In this document: positions 45,296-54,319 of the stretch, piece by piece
Numbering within the stretch: position 1 is the stretch's first letter
Layout: each line of letters opens with the position of its first letter
NCBI GenBank assembly: GCA_009691245.1
Contig: SHUM01000012.1
Coordinates: 1 to 64,000, forward strand
Length of the DNA stretch: 64,000 nucleotides
Direction of reading: 5' to 3'
From: Acidobacteriota bacterium
GTDB taxonomy: Bacteria; Acidobacteriota; Terriglobia; 2-12-FULL-54-10
Position numbers and translations under genes: made by a program
Notes under the pieces: model-generated
The model's input: only the letters and a program-made list of their open reading frames with translations
Database searches by the model: none
What the model was told of the DNA's origin: nothing

Positions 45296-46771
45296 ATGGC
45301 GTTCGGGGATTTGCGTACATGGCTGGAGCGATTCGAGGCCGCCGGCGAACTGAAGCGCGTCACGGCGGAAGTCGATTGGGACCGCGAGATCGGCACCATT
45401 GCGCGCCGGTCATTCACTAGCAAAGGCCCGGCGCTGCTGTTTGAAAATGTGAAGGGCCACAAGAATACCGTGGGCCGCAAGGTGGCCACCGCGCTATTTC
45501 ACAAGCGCACGCGCATGGCGATGCTGCTGGGCTTTCCGCCGGATACGCCGGTGCGTGAGTTGGTTCGCCATGTGCGCGAGAAAAACAAGAAGTTGATCTC
45601 TCCTGTGGTTGTTCCATCCGGACCGGTGAAGGAAAACATCCTGCGCGGCAAGGATGTGGACCTGACTCAATTCCCCGTTCCCAAGTGGCACTACCGCGAT
45701 GGCGGCCGCTACATCCTTACTTTCGCAGCGATCGTTACTCGCGACCCAGACACGGGTGTATTGAACGTGGGCGTGTATCGCGGCATGTTGGGCACTCGCG
45801 ATACCATCCCGATTCTGATCCTCGCCAGCCAGGGCGGCGGCCAAACTTTCTCCAAGTACCGGCAGCGAAAGCAACCCATGCCCGTGGCGGCGGTGATTGG
45901 CTACGATCCCATCATGGATTTCATTGCCGGCAGTCCCATGCCCTCCGGTGTCTGTGAGTACGACGTAATGGGTGGGTACCGCGACGAGCCGATGAAGCTG
46001 GTCAAATGCGAGACCAATGACTTGCTCGTCCCGGCTGGCGCCGAGATTGTCATCGAGGGATTTGTGGACCCCGACCCGAAGACATTCGAGTTGGAAGGCT
46101 CGTTCGGAGAGTATACCGGCCACAACAGCGACGTGCCGACACTGCGCCCTGTGGTCAAAGTAGAGTGCATCACCCACCGCAACGATCCCATCCTGCGTGG
46201 CACGCAGGAAGGCACGCTGCCGGGCTCGTTCAACGAGAACAGCATGATGTCCTCCATCCAGCGCGCCGCCATCGCCTGGAATGTGCTAGAGTCGCAAGGC
46301 GTGCCCGGCATCTCCAACGTGCATGTACACCCGGTAACCAATGGCACGAATATCTGCGTGGCCATCAACAAGCGCTACCAAGGACACCCCAAACAGGTGG
46401 CGTGTGCGCTGTGGGGATCGAATGCCGCCGCATGGCGCTACAAAAACGTCATCGTCACCGACGATGACATCGACATCAGCGACTACGAGCAGATTGATTG
46501 GGCCATCGCCTACCGCGTGAACGCGGGCAAGGACGACATCGTCATCTTTCCCGGCTCGTTCGGATCAAGCGCCGACCCGTCGACGCCGCTCGAAGAGCGC
46601 AACGTCGCCAAACTCGGCGCGGGCATCTGGAACCGCGTGCTGATCGACGCCACGCGCACATGGATGTTCGACCCCATGCCCGAGTGGGAGGGCCGCTTCC
46701 CTCCCACCGTGCAGCCCAGCGCGGAGGATGAAGCGCTCGTCGACGCCCGCTGGAAAGAGTACGGCTGGTAG
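45296..46771 (+). CDS. UbiD-family prenyl-FMN-dependent decarboxylase, second of a pair
   Basis: A 491-aa UbiD protein. The frame is open from 45182, but I start at ATG 45296, with GAGG at 45286-45289 upstream and the family-typical MAFGDLRTWLERFEAAGEL. The catalytic motif is EGSFGE at residues 267-272: both Glu remain, while the usual Pro is Ser. NVGVYRGM carries the Arg. A Ser in place of Pro is unusual and could alter the active-site loop. The two adjacent UbiD genes may form subunits of one enzyme or act on successive carboxyl groups. A DUF2848 gene follows 30 nt later. Confidence 0.92.
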   Translation: MAFGDLRTWLERFEAAGELKRVTAEVDWDREIGTIARRSFTSKGPALLFENVKGHKNTVGRKVATALFHKRTRMAMLLGFPPDTPVRELVRHVREKNKKLISPVVVPSGPVKENILRGKDVDLTQFPVPKWHYRDGGRYILTFAAIVTRDPDTGVLNVGVYRGMLGTRDTIPILILASQGGGQTFSKYRQRKQPMPVAAVIGYDPIMDFIAGSPMPSGVCEYDVMGGYRDEPMKLVKCETNDLLVPAGAEIVIEGFVDPDPKTFELEGSFGEYTGHNSDVPTLRPVVKVECITHRNDPILRGTQEGTLPGSFNENSMMSSIQRAAIAWNVLESQGVPGISNVHVHPVTNGTNICVAINKRYQGHPKQVACALWGSNAAAWRYKNVIVTDDDIDISDYEQIDWAIAYRVNAGKDDIVIFPGSFGSSADPSTPLEERNVAKLGAGIWNRVLIDATRTWMFDPMPEWEGRFPPTVQPSAEDEALVDARWKEYGW

Positions 46772-46801
46772 CACGGCGAAATTATATTTTGTGAAAAGAC
46801 A

Positions 46802-47491
46802 ATGCCCATTGAACTTAATCTCGTATTAACTGGCGAGCCAATAAAATTTCTCGCGCGTCGATTGGTGGCCGCCGGTTATACGGGGCGGAACCAGGATCAT
46901 GTGCGCGCTCACATCGAGGAGTTGGAGCGCCAAGGCATTCCAGCGCCGGAGAGCTTTCCCACTCTCTACGAGATTGAGCTTTCCTTGCTCACCACGCGGA
47001 ACGAGATTACTCCAAGTTCGGCAACCGTCTCTGGCGAAGCCGAAGCCGTGCTGCTTTTTATTACTGACCGATTGGAAGATGCGCTGGTCAGTGTCGGCTC
47101 AGATTTCACGGATCGTGTCGAAGAGCGCCGGTCCATCCAGCGCTCGAAGCAGCAGCCCAAGCCCATCAACACTGAGGTCTGGCGGTTCCGTGAAGTCGCT
47201 GCTGTGTGGGATGACATCGCTGTGCGCAGTTGGGTTGAGCAGGGAGCGGGCAAGCCGTTCTACCAGTCCGGAAAACTTTCGCAGTTGCTCGCGCCGCCGG
47301 TCTTGCTGGAACACCTCGGAAGCAAACTGACTTCGGGCCGCGCCGGGGAGCTTGCGGGAACGATCATGCTGATGGGCACGGTGCCGCTGTGCGATGGAGA
47401 GTTTCGCTACGCGCCATACTTTGGCTGCGAACTGGAAACGCCGGCGGGTTTGAAGCTGGCGTATTCATGCGCAGTGAAGCACCCCCGATAA
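46802..47491 (+). CDS. DUF2848 family protein
   Basis: A 229-aa protein matching DUF2848, a group related to the fumarylacetoacetate hydrolase fold. Visible family features are AAGYTGRNQDHVRAHIEELERQG, then SGEAEAVLLFITD, GSDFTDRVEERRSIQRSKQQPKPI and VWDDIAVRSWV. It sits just after two UbiD genes and 36 nt before an HpaB-like monooxygenase, so a role in hydrolysing a ring-cleavage product fits, although no enzyme activity is established. A weak GAAAAG site precedes the ATG. Confidence 0.82.
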   Translation: MPIELNLVLTGEPIKFLARRLVAAGYTGRNQDHVRAHIEELERQGIPAPESFPTLYEIELSLLTTRNEITPSSATVSGEAEAVLLFITDRLEDALVSVGSDFTDRVEERRSIQRSKQQPKPINTEVWRFREVAAVWDDIAVRSWVEQGAGKPFYQSGKLSQLLAPPVLLEHLGSKLTSGRAGELAGTIMLMGTVPLCDGEFRYAPYFGCELETPAGLKLAYSCAVKHPR

Positions 47492-47527
47492 GGGTGATGA
47501 TAATTTAACCGCTCAGAAGGATTCACC

Positions 47528-48979
47528 ATGAGGACAGGTCGCCAGTACATTGATTCGCTCGACGACGGCAGAAGTGTATTCATAGACGGCAAGCGCGTCG
47601 CGAACGTCGCTGCACACCCGGCCTTCGAGGGGATCGCCCGCACTGTCGGCTCGCTCTATGACTACGCCGCCGACCCTGCCAATGGGATGCTCTTCCACTC
47701 CCCGCACACAGACGGCGAAGCCAATAAAGTCTTTATGATTCCCCGCTCCGCCGCCGAGTTACAGGAGCGGCGGCAGGCCATCGCGCGCTGGGCCAATCTT
47801 ACCAAGGGCTGGGTGGGACGCAGCCCGGATCACGTCGGCGGATTCATGGCCGGGTTCGCCAGCTCGCCGGAGACGTTTGATAAACCGGACCGCGAGTATG
47901 GCCGCAATGTTACGGCCTTCTATCAGAAGCTGCTGGAAGAAAGTTTGTATGTCAGCTATGTGATCATCCCGCCGCAGATTGACCGCGCGACCACGGCCCA
48001 TGCGTGGAAGGAAGAGCTGCTGCAGGTGGGGGTGCTGGAAGAACGCGAAGGCGGTTTTGTCGTGCGCGGCTCGCAGATGCTGGGCACATCCACCTCGGTC
48101 TCTGACTATCTGTTCGTCAGTTGCATCAAGCCGCTTGCGCCTGCCGATGAGCGTTACGCGCTGTCGTTCGTGCTGCCGGTGAATACGCGCGGGTTGAAGA
48201 TTTATTGTCGGCGTCCTTATGCTCCAGGCCAACCCAGCCAGTTCGACTATCCACTTTCCACGCGCTTTGATGAGACCGACGCGTTGATCGTCTTCGACGA
48301 TGTGTTCGTCCCGTGGGAGAACACATTTGTTTATCGCGATGTCGAGAAGCTGCGCAATCAGTTTTTCGACACAGCCGCGCACTTGCTGGGCAATCATCAG
48401 TCGCAGGTGCGGCTTATCGCCAAGATGAAGTTCATCGCCGGAGTAGCGCGCAAAATTGCGCATGTCAACGGCATTGACGTGATCCCGTCAGTGCAGGAGA
48501 AGCTGGGTGAGATGGCCTCGCTGGCGGCGATTGTCGAAGGCATGGTGATCGCCGCCGAGGCTGCTTGCACTATCGACAAGCACGGAGTGGCCAAGCCGAA
48601 TGCGCGCTTCCTGTATGGGTCGATGGGCCTGCAAGCGGAGATCTATCCGCGCGCCATCTCCATCCTGCGCGAGCTGGCCGGCGGCGGAGTGATCCAGCTT
48701 CCTTCCTCCTACAAAGACCTGACCAACCCGGAGACACGCCCGGATTTCGAACGCTACCTGCAATCGCCGCGCGCGACCTACGACGAGCGGATCAAACTGT
48801 TCAAGCTGGCCTGGGACATGATCGGCTCGGAGTTCGCGGGTCGGCACACACAGTACGAGATGTTCTACGCAGGCGCGCCGTTCATCTCACGCGGCTACGC
48901 CTACCGCAATTATGGGTACGACGAAGCGGTGGGCAGCGTCGATGAATTTCTCTCGAGCTACGGCTTGCCCGACGCGTAA
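47528..48979 (+). CDS. HpaB-type flavin-dependent aromatic monooxygenase
   Basis: A 483-aa member of the 4-hydroxyphenylacetate 3-hydroxylase (HpaB) family: MRTGRQYIDSLDDGRSVFIDGKRV at the start, DNA-free acyl-CoA-dehydrogenase-like fold, and the late segment KLFKLAWDMIGSEFAGRHTQYEMFYAG typical of the family. Such enzymes use reduced FAD and oxygen to add a hydroxyl ortho to an aromatic hydroxyl. The partner flavin reductase (HpaC) is not in this window. AAGGA precedes the ATG. Its neighbours (UbiD, DUF2848, cupin) place it in aromatic degradation; the exact substrate is unknown. Confidence 0.92.
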   Translation: MRTGRQYIDSLDDGRSVFIDGKRVANVAAHPAFEGIARTVGSLYDYAADPANGMLFHSPHTDGEANKVFMIPRSAAELQERRQAIARWANLTKGWVGRSPDHVGGFMAGFASSPETFDKPDREYGRNVTAFYQKLLEESLYVSYVIIPPQIDRATTAHAWKEELLQVGVLEEREGGFVVRGSQMLGTSTSVSDYLFVSCIKPLAPADERYALSFVLPVNTRGLKIYCRRPYAPGQPSQFDYPLSTRFDETDALIVFDDVFVPWENTFVYRDVEKLRNQFFDTAAHLLGNHQSQVRLIAKMKFIAGVARKIAHVNGIDVIPSVQEKLGEMASLAAIVEGMVIAAEAACTIDKHGVAKPNARFLYGSMGLQAEIYPRAISILRELAGGGVIQLPSSYKDLTNPETRPDFERYLQSPRATYDERIKLFKLAWDMIGSEFAGRHTQYEMFYAGAPFISRGYAYRNYGYDEAVGSVDEFLSSYGLPDA

Positions 48980-49020
48980 ATCGGCACTGGCGAATCGACA
49001 TCGCGAAAAGGAGTGAAGAA

Positions 49021-49371
49021 GTGAGCAAGCCTGAACTGGAGTTTTTCCCCACCTCGGATATTGGGTGGACCCGCTGTCCCGGCCCCATAGATGGCCTCAC
49101 CGAGCGCATCCTGGCGCGCGACGCGGAGAACAACGTGGCCACTCGGATGCTCACCTTTGCGCCGGGCACGGACACTTCGGCGAACGGCGTGGTGGTTCAT
49201 GATTTCTGGGAAGAAGTCTACATCCTGGAAGGATCGATCATCGACCTGCCGCTGGGCAAGGAGTTCACCGCGGGCATGTACGCCTGCCGCCCGCCGGGCA
49301 TGAACCACGGGCCGTGGCAATCCCCCAATGGCTGCACCACGTTTGAAGTGCGCTACCGCGTGAAGTCCTAG
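49021..49371 (+). CDS. small cupin protein
   Basis: A 116-aa single-domain cupin starting at GTG 49021 with AAGGAG (about 49008-49013). The core reads VVHDFWEEVYILEGSIID near residues 59-76 and GMYACRPPGMNHGPW near 87-101: His and Glu residues are placed as in metal-binding cupins. Its end overlaps the amidohydrolase remnant on the other strand by 4 nt. A ring-opening or isomerase role in the HpaB pathway is possible by position, but the sequence does not decide. Confidence 0.75.
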   Translation: MSKPELEFFPTSDIGWTRCPGPIDGLTERILARDAENNVATRMLTFAPGTDTSANGVVVHDFWEEVYILEGSIIDLPLGKEFTAGMYACRPPGMNHGPWQSPNGCTTFEVRYRVKS

Positions 49372-49535
49372 CAAAACAGAGCCGCGATGGAGAAATTCTT
49401 GTCCACTGTCAGCACCTTGCCGTTGTGCAGAACCAGCGTGGGCGACTGCGCGCGCAGATAACCACCCGAACCAGTCGTCAGGCACAGCAGCATCAGGATG
49501 ACGGGCAAGCCGCTCTTGCGATTCGATGCAAACAT
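49368..49535 (-). pseudogene. truncated secreted amidohydrolase
   Basis: A 55-codon remnant. GGAGG lies 7 nt before ATG 49535, then a signal peptide (MFASNRKSGLPVILMLLCL, ending YLRAQ) and the start of an Amidohydro_3 protein, VLHNGKVLTVDKNFSIA, which in the paralogues is followed by QAVAI. Here the frame turns into ALFC and a stop exactly where CTCCATCGCGGCTCTGTTTT, a half copy of the family A palindrome, begins. So the downstream 600 codons were lost at a repeat. It is probably a fourth member of the secreted amidohydrolase group. Confidence 0.7.
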
Positions 49536-49599
49536 CTTCACACCTCCATGAATTCGCGAACGAATGACGTTCCTATCCGAATGGCCGATTTGAAAGGGG

Positions 49600-49662
49600 C
49601 ACAAAAACACCGGGGCATTCTAGCCACGGCCAGTAGAGAGTACTGGCGGACCGAATGCCCCG
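49600..49662 (-). terminator. Rho-independent terminator of the receptor gene at 49727
   Basis: On the minus strand a 10-bp stem (49662-49653/49620-49611) with an inner hairpin (49629-49635/49641-49647) is followed by GGTGTTTTTG. It starts 64 nt beyond the receptor stop codon. Confidence 0.7.
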
Positions 49663-49726
49663 TCAAGTTTTAAGATCAGCGGTAGCCGCGACCCAAGTCG
49701 CACGCTCCGCCATTTAGCATGGCGAA

Positions 49727-52700
49727 CTACCAGTTCAGCTTCAGAGCGAACTGCACCTGACGCGAAGTGGTGTTGGTGGTGCTGATAACTCCAGCGGTGT
49801 CGACTCGTGCCCCTGCCGCATTAAAGAGATTGTTGGCGGGGGGACCGAAGTTGGCCCGGTTCAAGACGTTGAAGAACTCCGTCCGGAATTCAAGGTTGGT
49901 GGATTCAGTGATGGTTATTCGCTTGGTAATCCCAGGATTCCAGGTGATCGAGCCGGGGCCGATCATGGTGTTTCTGCCCAGATTACCCAGCTCGCGCAGC
50001 CCGGGAGCGTCGTAGGCCGTTACATCGATGTAGGCGTTAGGATCGCGGCCATCGGACAAAACAGTGGTCTCACCATCTGTGCGGCCGAGGTTTGGCGAAC
50101 GCGGATTCACAGCCAACTGATTCAAGCTACAGCAAGTTGCCGTTGCACCTGTACCGGCGGCAGGCAGCGCCGTCGCCACACTTGCCACAAGGTTGAGCGG
50201 TTGTCCAGTTTTCGCGCTCAGCACGCCGCTGGTGCGCCAACCCGAGAAGATCGATCCAAGGATCCCGCTCAATCCGGGTACGGCGGGAATGTCATAGGAG
50301 TAGTTGAAGGAGAGCATGTGGCGGAAATCGTAGCCGCTCAAGCCCCACTGCGCGGATGCATCGTAAGGAACCTTCTGCCGTCCGCCGCCGCCGGATACAC
50401 CGCCACCAGTCTGACCGCTATCGGCGCCCGCCAGATTCTTCGACCAGGTGTAGGACATGGCCGCCTGCAACCCGCTCGAAAAACGCTTCTGGTAGGACAT
50501 CTGTAGCGAGTTGTAAAAGGAGTTGGTGTTATTAGCGAAAAAGTTGATGGAAGGCCATGCGGGATTCACCAGACTGGCGTTGGCGGGCAGCTCCAGTGAC
50601 CGGCCATTGTAGAATGCCCGCGGCGTGTTCAAATCGCCGACGGAGATAAGATGGTTGGCCCGATTGCCGGCGTACCCCACCGTCAATAAGCTATCTCCAC
50701 TGAGCTGCTGCTGGATATTGAAGTTCCAATGAATGGCGCGGGAAGAATCATTGTCTTCATACGGCAGCGCATAGGCCGGGCTGCGTTGAGTCCCTATCTG
50801 GGCTCTGGCGTTGGGGAACTGGCTTGCCGCGGCGTTAGCGATGGGCAGCGTGAAATCGTAGCCAAACGGCGGATTGCGATCCATCTGGTTGTAGAACGTG
50901 TTGGGATCATTTGGAGCATAGAGGATGCCAAATCCGGCGCGCACCGAAGTCTTCCCACTGGCAAAAGGAGTCCAAGCAATGCCCAGGCGCGGTCCAATGT
51001 CTCCCCAGGACCGATTGATCCAATAGGGATCACCAACGCTCGGTTCTGTATCGGTGTGATAGCGCAGGTTGGAGATCAGTCCGTTTACTTCCGTCGGAAT
51101 CGTGTAGGGCTCCCAGCGGACTCCCATGTTCAACGTGAAGCGATCCGTGACGCGCCAGTCGTCCTGGATGTATAGAGCCATGAACCACTGCCGGAAACCG
51201 CGCCGGTAGGTTTCACCCGAGAAATTGGGAATGGCTCCACGATAGGTACCAGGGGTACCAAGCAGCAGGTTATTGACGCTGGTGAATGTCCATACCCCCC
51301 ACCCGCGATTGTCCTTACGGCTGTTCAGTTGTAGGCGCTCGATGAAGCCGCCGAACTGCAGCCCGTGATTGCCCTTCCTCCAAGTCATGTCGTCCTGATA
51401 AGTGAAGCGATTGGCGATCATGAAGGTGGGCTTGGTGGCAAAGCCGCCGCCGCCGTAGCCTGTCAACCCGGTAACCGTCAACTCGGGAGCATCCGCCTGT
51501 CCCGGCACCACTGCAATTCCTTGTCCGGGAGCTGGAGCATTCCCGGTGTCAAAGGGAACCACGCGACTGAAGTGGAAGCGGGCTGTATTCAAGGCCATCG
51601 GAGAAACAATGTGCGTTTCTGATAGAGTCAGCGCCCACGACCCGTTGTTGGACGACTGTTCAAAGCCTGGGAAAGTTTCCGCCTGCGTACCCTGAGAGTT
51701 CGATCCAATGAATCGCCCGAAGATGGAGTCCTTTTCGGTCAGCGCTGGCAGGTCCACGCGCGACAAGCCATAATGCTCGATCGTTGGTTTCTTGTACTCC
51801 CAAATTAATTCCTGTACACCGCTCAGGACAGACACGGTGCTCTGGTTTGGCTGGCCCTGGTTCAAAACTACGTTCCGGGTAAACTGGCGACCCTGCGAAC
51901 TCGGGAACGGCCATTGTCTGACATACGGCGCCATCAGACTCTGCTGGGCAGCAGTCGGGTTGACTTCCTGGACCATTCCGATAGTCTGACTCCCGAGAGT
52001 GCCTATTGGTCCCAGACGCCGTCCCTGACGCCAATCGGCATCCATAGTGAGGGGCGCGAGTGTTTCGGAAAGCACTTCGCGGGTGCTTTCATAGGCAAGG
52101 AAGAAGAAAGACTTGTCGCGTTGAATTGGACCGCCCCCGGTCGCGCCGAATTGGTTGCGACGGAAGGGAGGCAGGCGGGGATCGTTCTCGTCTTCCTGCT
52201 TATCGAAGAAGTTGCGGGCGTCGAGCGCGCTGTTGCGCAGATAGTCATACGCGCTACCGTGGAATTCGTTGGTGCCGGACTTGGACACGGCGTTGAACAC
52301 GCCGCCCAGCGCGCGACCGTACTGCGCGCCGAAGGCGTTGGTCAGCACTTGGAACTCTTGCACTGCTTCAAGGCCTAGCAGAGCGCCGGAGGGTCCGGCG
52401 GGAATGTGCCGGCGGTGATCGCCGATCAGTCCGCCGTCGAGCAGATAGGTGTTGTCTTCGCCCCTCATGCCGGAGATGCTGATACGTTTGCCGTAGCCGT
52501 TGTAGGCCTCGCCGCCCGCCGTGTTCGATTGCGTAACGCCAGGCTGCAGTAGAATCAACTGGCTGAGGTCGCGGCCGTTCAAAGGCAGCTCGCGGATGGT
52601 GGAGCTTTCCACCGTGTAGCTGACGGTGGCCTCGGTGGTCTGCACCAGAGCGGCTTCACCGGTGACTTCAATGGTCTGCGAGACCGCGCCGACTTGCAGA

Positions 52701-53020
52701 TGAACGTCCACGGCGGCTTCGCGACCGACGGTGAGCACGATGCCGCTGCGAATCTCCGTCTGGAAACCTTCCTTCACTGCGTTTAGCTTGTAGTTGCCAA
52801 CCGGCAGCATTGGAGCTACATAACGCCCAGTGGCGTTGGATTCCACAACGCGAACAACTCCGGTGCCTTCATTCGTAATTTCAATCTTGGTATTCGGCAG
52901 GACCGCGCCGGAGCTATCCATCACCACGCCGGAAATAGTTCCGGTGGTTACCTGCGCATAGGATGCCGCAGCCATCAGTAGCACCACGCTCATTGCCAGC
53001 CAGATTCGCAAAGTACGCAT
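49727..53020 (-). CDS. TonB-dependent receptor, Oar-like
   Basis: A 1,097-aa outer-membrane transporter. The frame is open to 53068, but the start is ATG 53020 because a GGGGAGGG site lies 8 nt upstream and the signal peptide (MRTLRIWLAMSVVLLMAAASYAQ) begins there. Then come a regulatory beta domain (SGVVMDSSGAVLPNTKIEI), plug with IRELPLNGRDLS, and a barrel ending FALKLNW (terminal Trp rather than the usual Phe). The gene is divergent from a binding-protein gene. It shares the block RRHIPAGPSGALLG with the receptor at 38817. Confidence 0.93.
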   Translation of the reverse strand: MRTLRIWLAMSVVLLMAAASYAQVTTGTISGVVMDSSGAVLPNTKIEITNEGTGVVRVVESNATGRYVAPMLPVGNYKLNAVKEGFQTEIRSGIVLTVGREAAVDVHLQVGAVSQTIEVTGEAALVQTTEATVSYTVESSTIRELPLNGRDLSQLILLQPGVTQSNTAGGEAYNGYGKRISISGMRGEDNTYLLDGGLIGDHRRHIPAGPSGALLGLEAVQEFQVLTNAFGAQYGRALGGVFNAVSKSGTNEFHGSAYDYLRNSALDARNFFDKQEDENDPRLPPFRRNQFGATGGGPIQRDKSFFFLAYESTREVLSETLAPLTMDADWRQGRRLGPIGTLGSQTIGMVQEVNPTAAQQSLMAPYVRQWPFPSSQGRQFTRNVVLNQGQPNQSTVSVLSGVQELIWEYKKPTIEHYGLSRVDLPALTEKDSIFGRFIGSNSQGTQAETFPGFEQSSNNGSWALTLSETHIVSPMALNTARFHFSRVVPFDTGNAPAPGQGIAVVPGQADAPELTVTGLTGYGGGGFATKPTFMIANRFTYQDDMTWRKGNHGLQFGGFIERLQLNSRKDNRGWGVWTFTSVNNLLLGTPGTYRGAIPNFSGETYRRGFRQWFMALYIQDDWRVTDRFTLNMGVRWEPYTIPTEVNGLISNLRYHTDTEPSVGDPYWINRSWGDIGPRLGIAWTPFASGKTSVRAGFGILYAPNDPNTFYNQMDRNPPFGYDFTLPIANAAASQFPNARAQIGTQRSPAYALPYEDNDSSRAIHWNFNIQQQLSGDSLLTVGYAGNRANHLISVGDLNTPRAFYNGRSLELPANASLVNPAWPSINFFANNTNSFYNSLQMSYQKRFSSGLQAAMSYTWSKNLAGADSGQTGGGVSGGGGRQKVPYDASAQWGLSGYDFRHMLSFNYSYDIPAVPGLSGILGSIFSGWRTSGVLSAKTGQPLNLVASVATALPAAGTGATATCCSLNQLAVNPRSPNLGRTDGETTVLSDGRDPNAYIDVTAYDAPGLRELGNLGRNTMIGPGSITWNPGITKRITITESTNLEFRTEFFNVLNRANFGPPANNLFNAAGARVDTAGVISTTNTTSRQVQFALKLNW

Positions 53021-53165
53021 ATTCACCCTCCCCTGACTCATTTCGACTCGTCCAGTTTCTATCCTCAATTGAATGGAGAACCTCCGGTTACTGAATGGCT
53101 TTCAGAAGCAATCCAAAGAGGCCCACAAAAATAATGCCCTCATCCGTAAATCCTGTTGGCCACCG

Positions 53166-53190
53166 GATTTCCTCAGCCCGCGAGGAAATC
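53166..53190 (-). promoter_or_regulatory. hairpin in the receptor leader
   Basis: GATTTCCTC (53166-53174) and GAGGAAATC (53182-53190) form a perfect 9-bp stem with a 7-nt loop, in the leader between the promoter-like pair and the start codon at 53020. It could be a leader-RNA structure or operator; no U-tract follows. Confidence 0.45.
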
Positions 53191-53228
53191 ACCCGATTAT
53201 TCTCTAGATAGACCCTAACTCTAACGAA

Positions 53229-53257
53229 ACATTATTACTTTGGGTTAAACAAGTCAA
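53229..53257 (-). promoter_or_regulatory. sigma-70-like promoter of the receptor gene
   Basis: On the minus strand TTGACT (53257-53252), 17 bp, TAATGT (53234-53229). It lies about 210 nt upstream of the start codon, in the divergent gap with the binding-protein gene, and suggests a long leader. Confidence 0.65.
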
Positions 53258-53299
53258 GCGGCATATCATCCATTATCGGTCTAAATTGGAGGAATGCCT

Positions 53300-54304
53300 A
53301 TGATTCAATTTATGCGCTTGTCATGGACTGGTTGGTTGCTGGTTCTTTGCCTGGCGGGCGGCACGCTTCAGGCCCAGCCGCTGGCCCAGTCGCTTGTCCA
53401 GACGCTGCGCGTGGGCGTGATTAGCGAGTCCGCCAACAACTGGCCCATGTGGGTGGCCGAAGCCAACGGCTACTTCCGCGAAGAAGGTCTGGATGTGAAG
53501 GTGGTGGTCACCGGCGAGTCCATCAAGCAACTCGATGCATTGGCCAGCGGTGAGTTGGAGATCACGCACCAGGCCGCCGACCACTTCGTGAAGTCGGTCG
53601 AGCAGGGCCGGAACTTCTTTGTCTTCATGACCATCTCGCGGCCCATCTTTGATTTCATCGTAACGCCGGGCATTCGCAACTACTCCGACCTGCGCGGCAA
53701 GACCATCGCTCTCGATCAACTCACCACTGGCTATTGGCTGCTCTATCGCAAGGTGCTGGCGCAGAATGGCCTCAAGCCGGGCGATTACGTGATTCAGGGG
53801 GATTCTGGAGGGCCGGAGTTTCGCCTGAAGGCCGTGATCGAGGGTCGCGCGCAGGCCACTTACATGAATCCGCCGGCGAGCCTCGAAGCCGTTGCCGATG
53901 GTCTCACCCGCCTTACCAGCCTGGCCGAGCACTTCCCCGATTTCCCCGGCTCCTCCGGCGGCGCGCGCCGCGATTGGGCCAAACAAAATGAAGCCACGCT
54001 GGTGAAGTATCTGCGCGCCTACATCCGCGCGGTCGATTGGCTGCTCGACGCCAGCAATCGCGATGAGGCCATCGCCATCGCGGCGCGGCGCGTAAAGATC
54101 GATCCGAAATCCTGGCCGGGAAGTTACGATGCTTTCGTGAAAACGGGATTGATACCGAAGGCGGCCATCAGCCGCTCAGGTTTCCAGCAGGTGCTGGAAT
54201 TGATGGCAGAGAGTGATCTGCTCAAACCGCCGCTGGCACCCATGGAAAAATATGCGGATACTTCCCATCAGGAAAAAGCAGCAGCCAGCCTGATGGCGAA
54301 ATAG
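53300..54304 (+). CDS. TauA/NMT1-like solute-binding protein
   Basis: A 334-aa periplasmic binding protein. ATG 53300 is chosen because GGAGG (53288-53292) is 7 nt upstream; ATG 53294 is too close. A signal peptide (MRLSWTGWLLVLCLAGGTLQAQP) is followed by LRVGVISESANNWPMWVAEANGYFREEGLDV and YSDLRGKTIALDQLTTG, typical of the aliphatic sulfonate/nitrate/NMT1 group that binds small organic acids or sulfonates. No permease or ATPase is in the window, so the gene is an orphan. It is divergent from the receptor gene and its 3-prime end lies 15 nt from the DsbA-like gene. Confidence 0.87.
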   Translation: MIQFMRLSWTGWLLVLCLAGGTLQAQPLAQSLVQTLRVGVISESANNWPMWVAEANGYFREEGLDVKVVVTGESIKQLDALASGELEITHQAADHFVKSVEQGRNFFVFMTISRPIFDFIVTPGIRNYSDLRGKTIALDQLTTGYWLLYRKVLAQNGLKPGDYVIQGDSGGPEFRLKAVIEGRAQATYMNPPASLEAVADGLTRLTSLAEHFPDFPGSSGGARRDWAKQNEATLVKYLRAYIRAVDWLLDASNRDEAIAIAARRVKIDPKSWPGSYDAFVKTGLIPKAAISRSGFQQVLELMAESDLLKPPLAPMEKYADTSHQEKAAASLMAK

Positions 54305-54319
54305 TCGGATTCGGCAGAG

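Noticed and set aside
49727-53020. A frameshift in the long receptor gene
   Set aside because: The frame is continuous and has signal, plug and barrel end; only the start codon needed moving.
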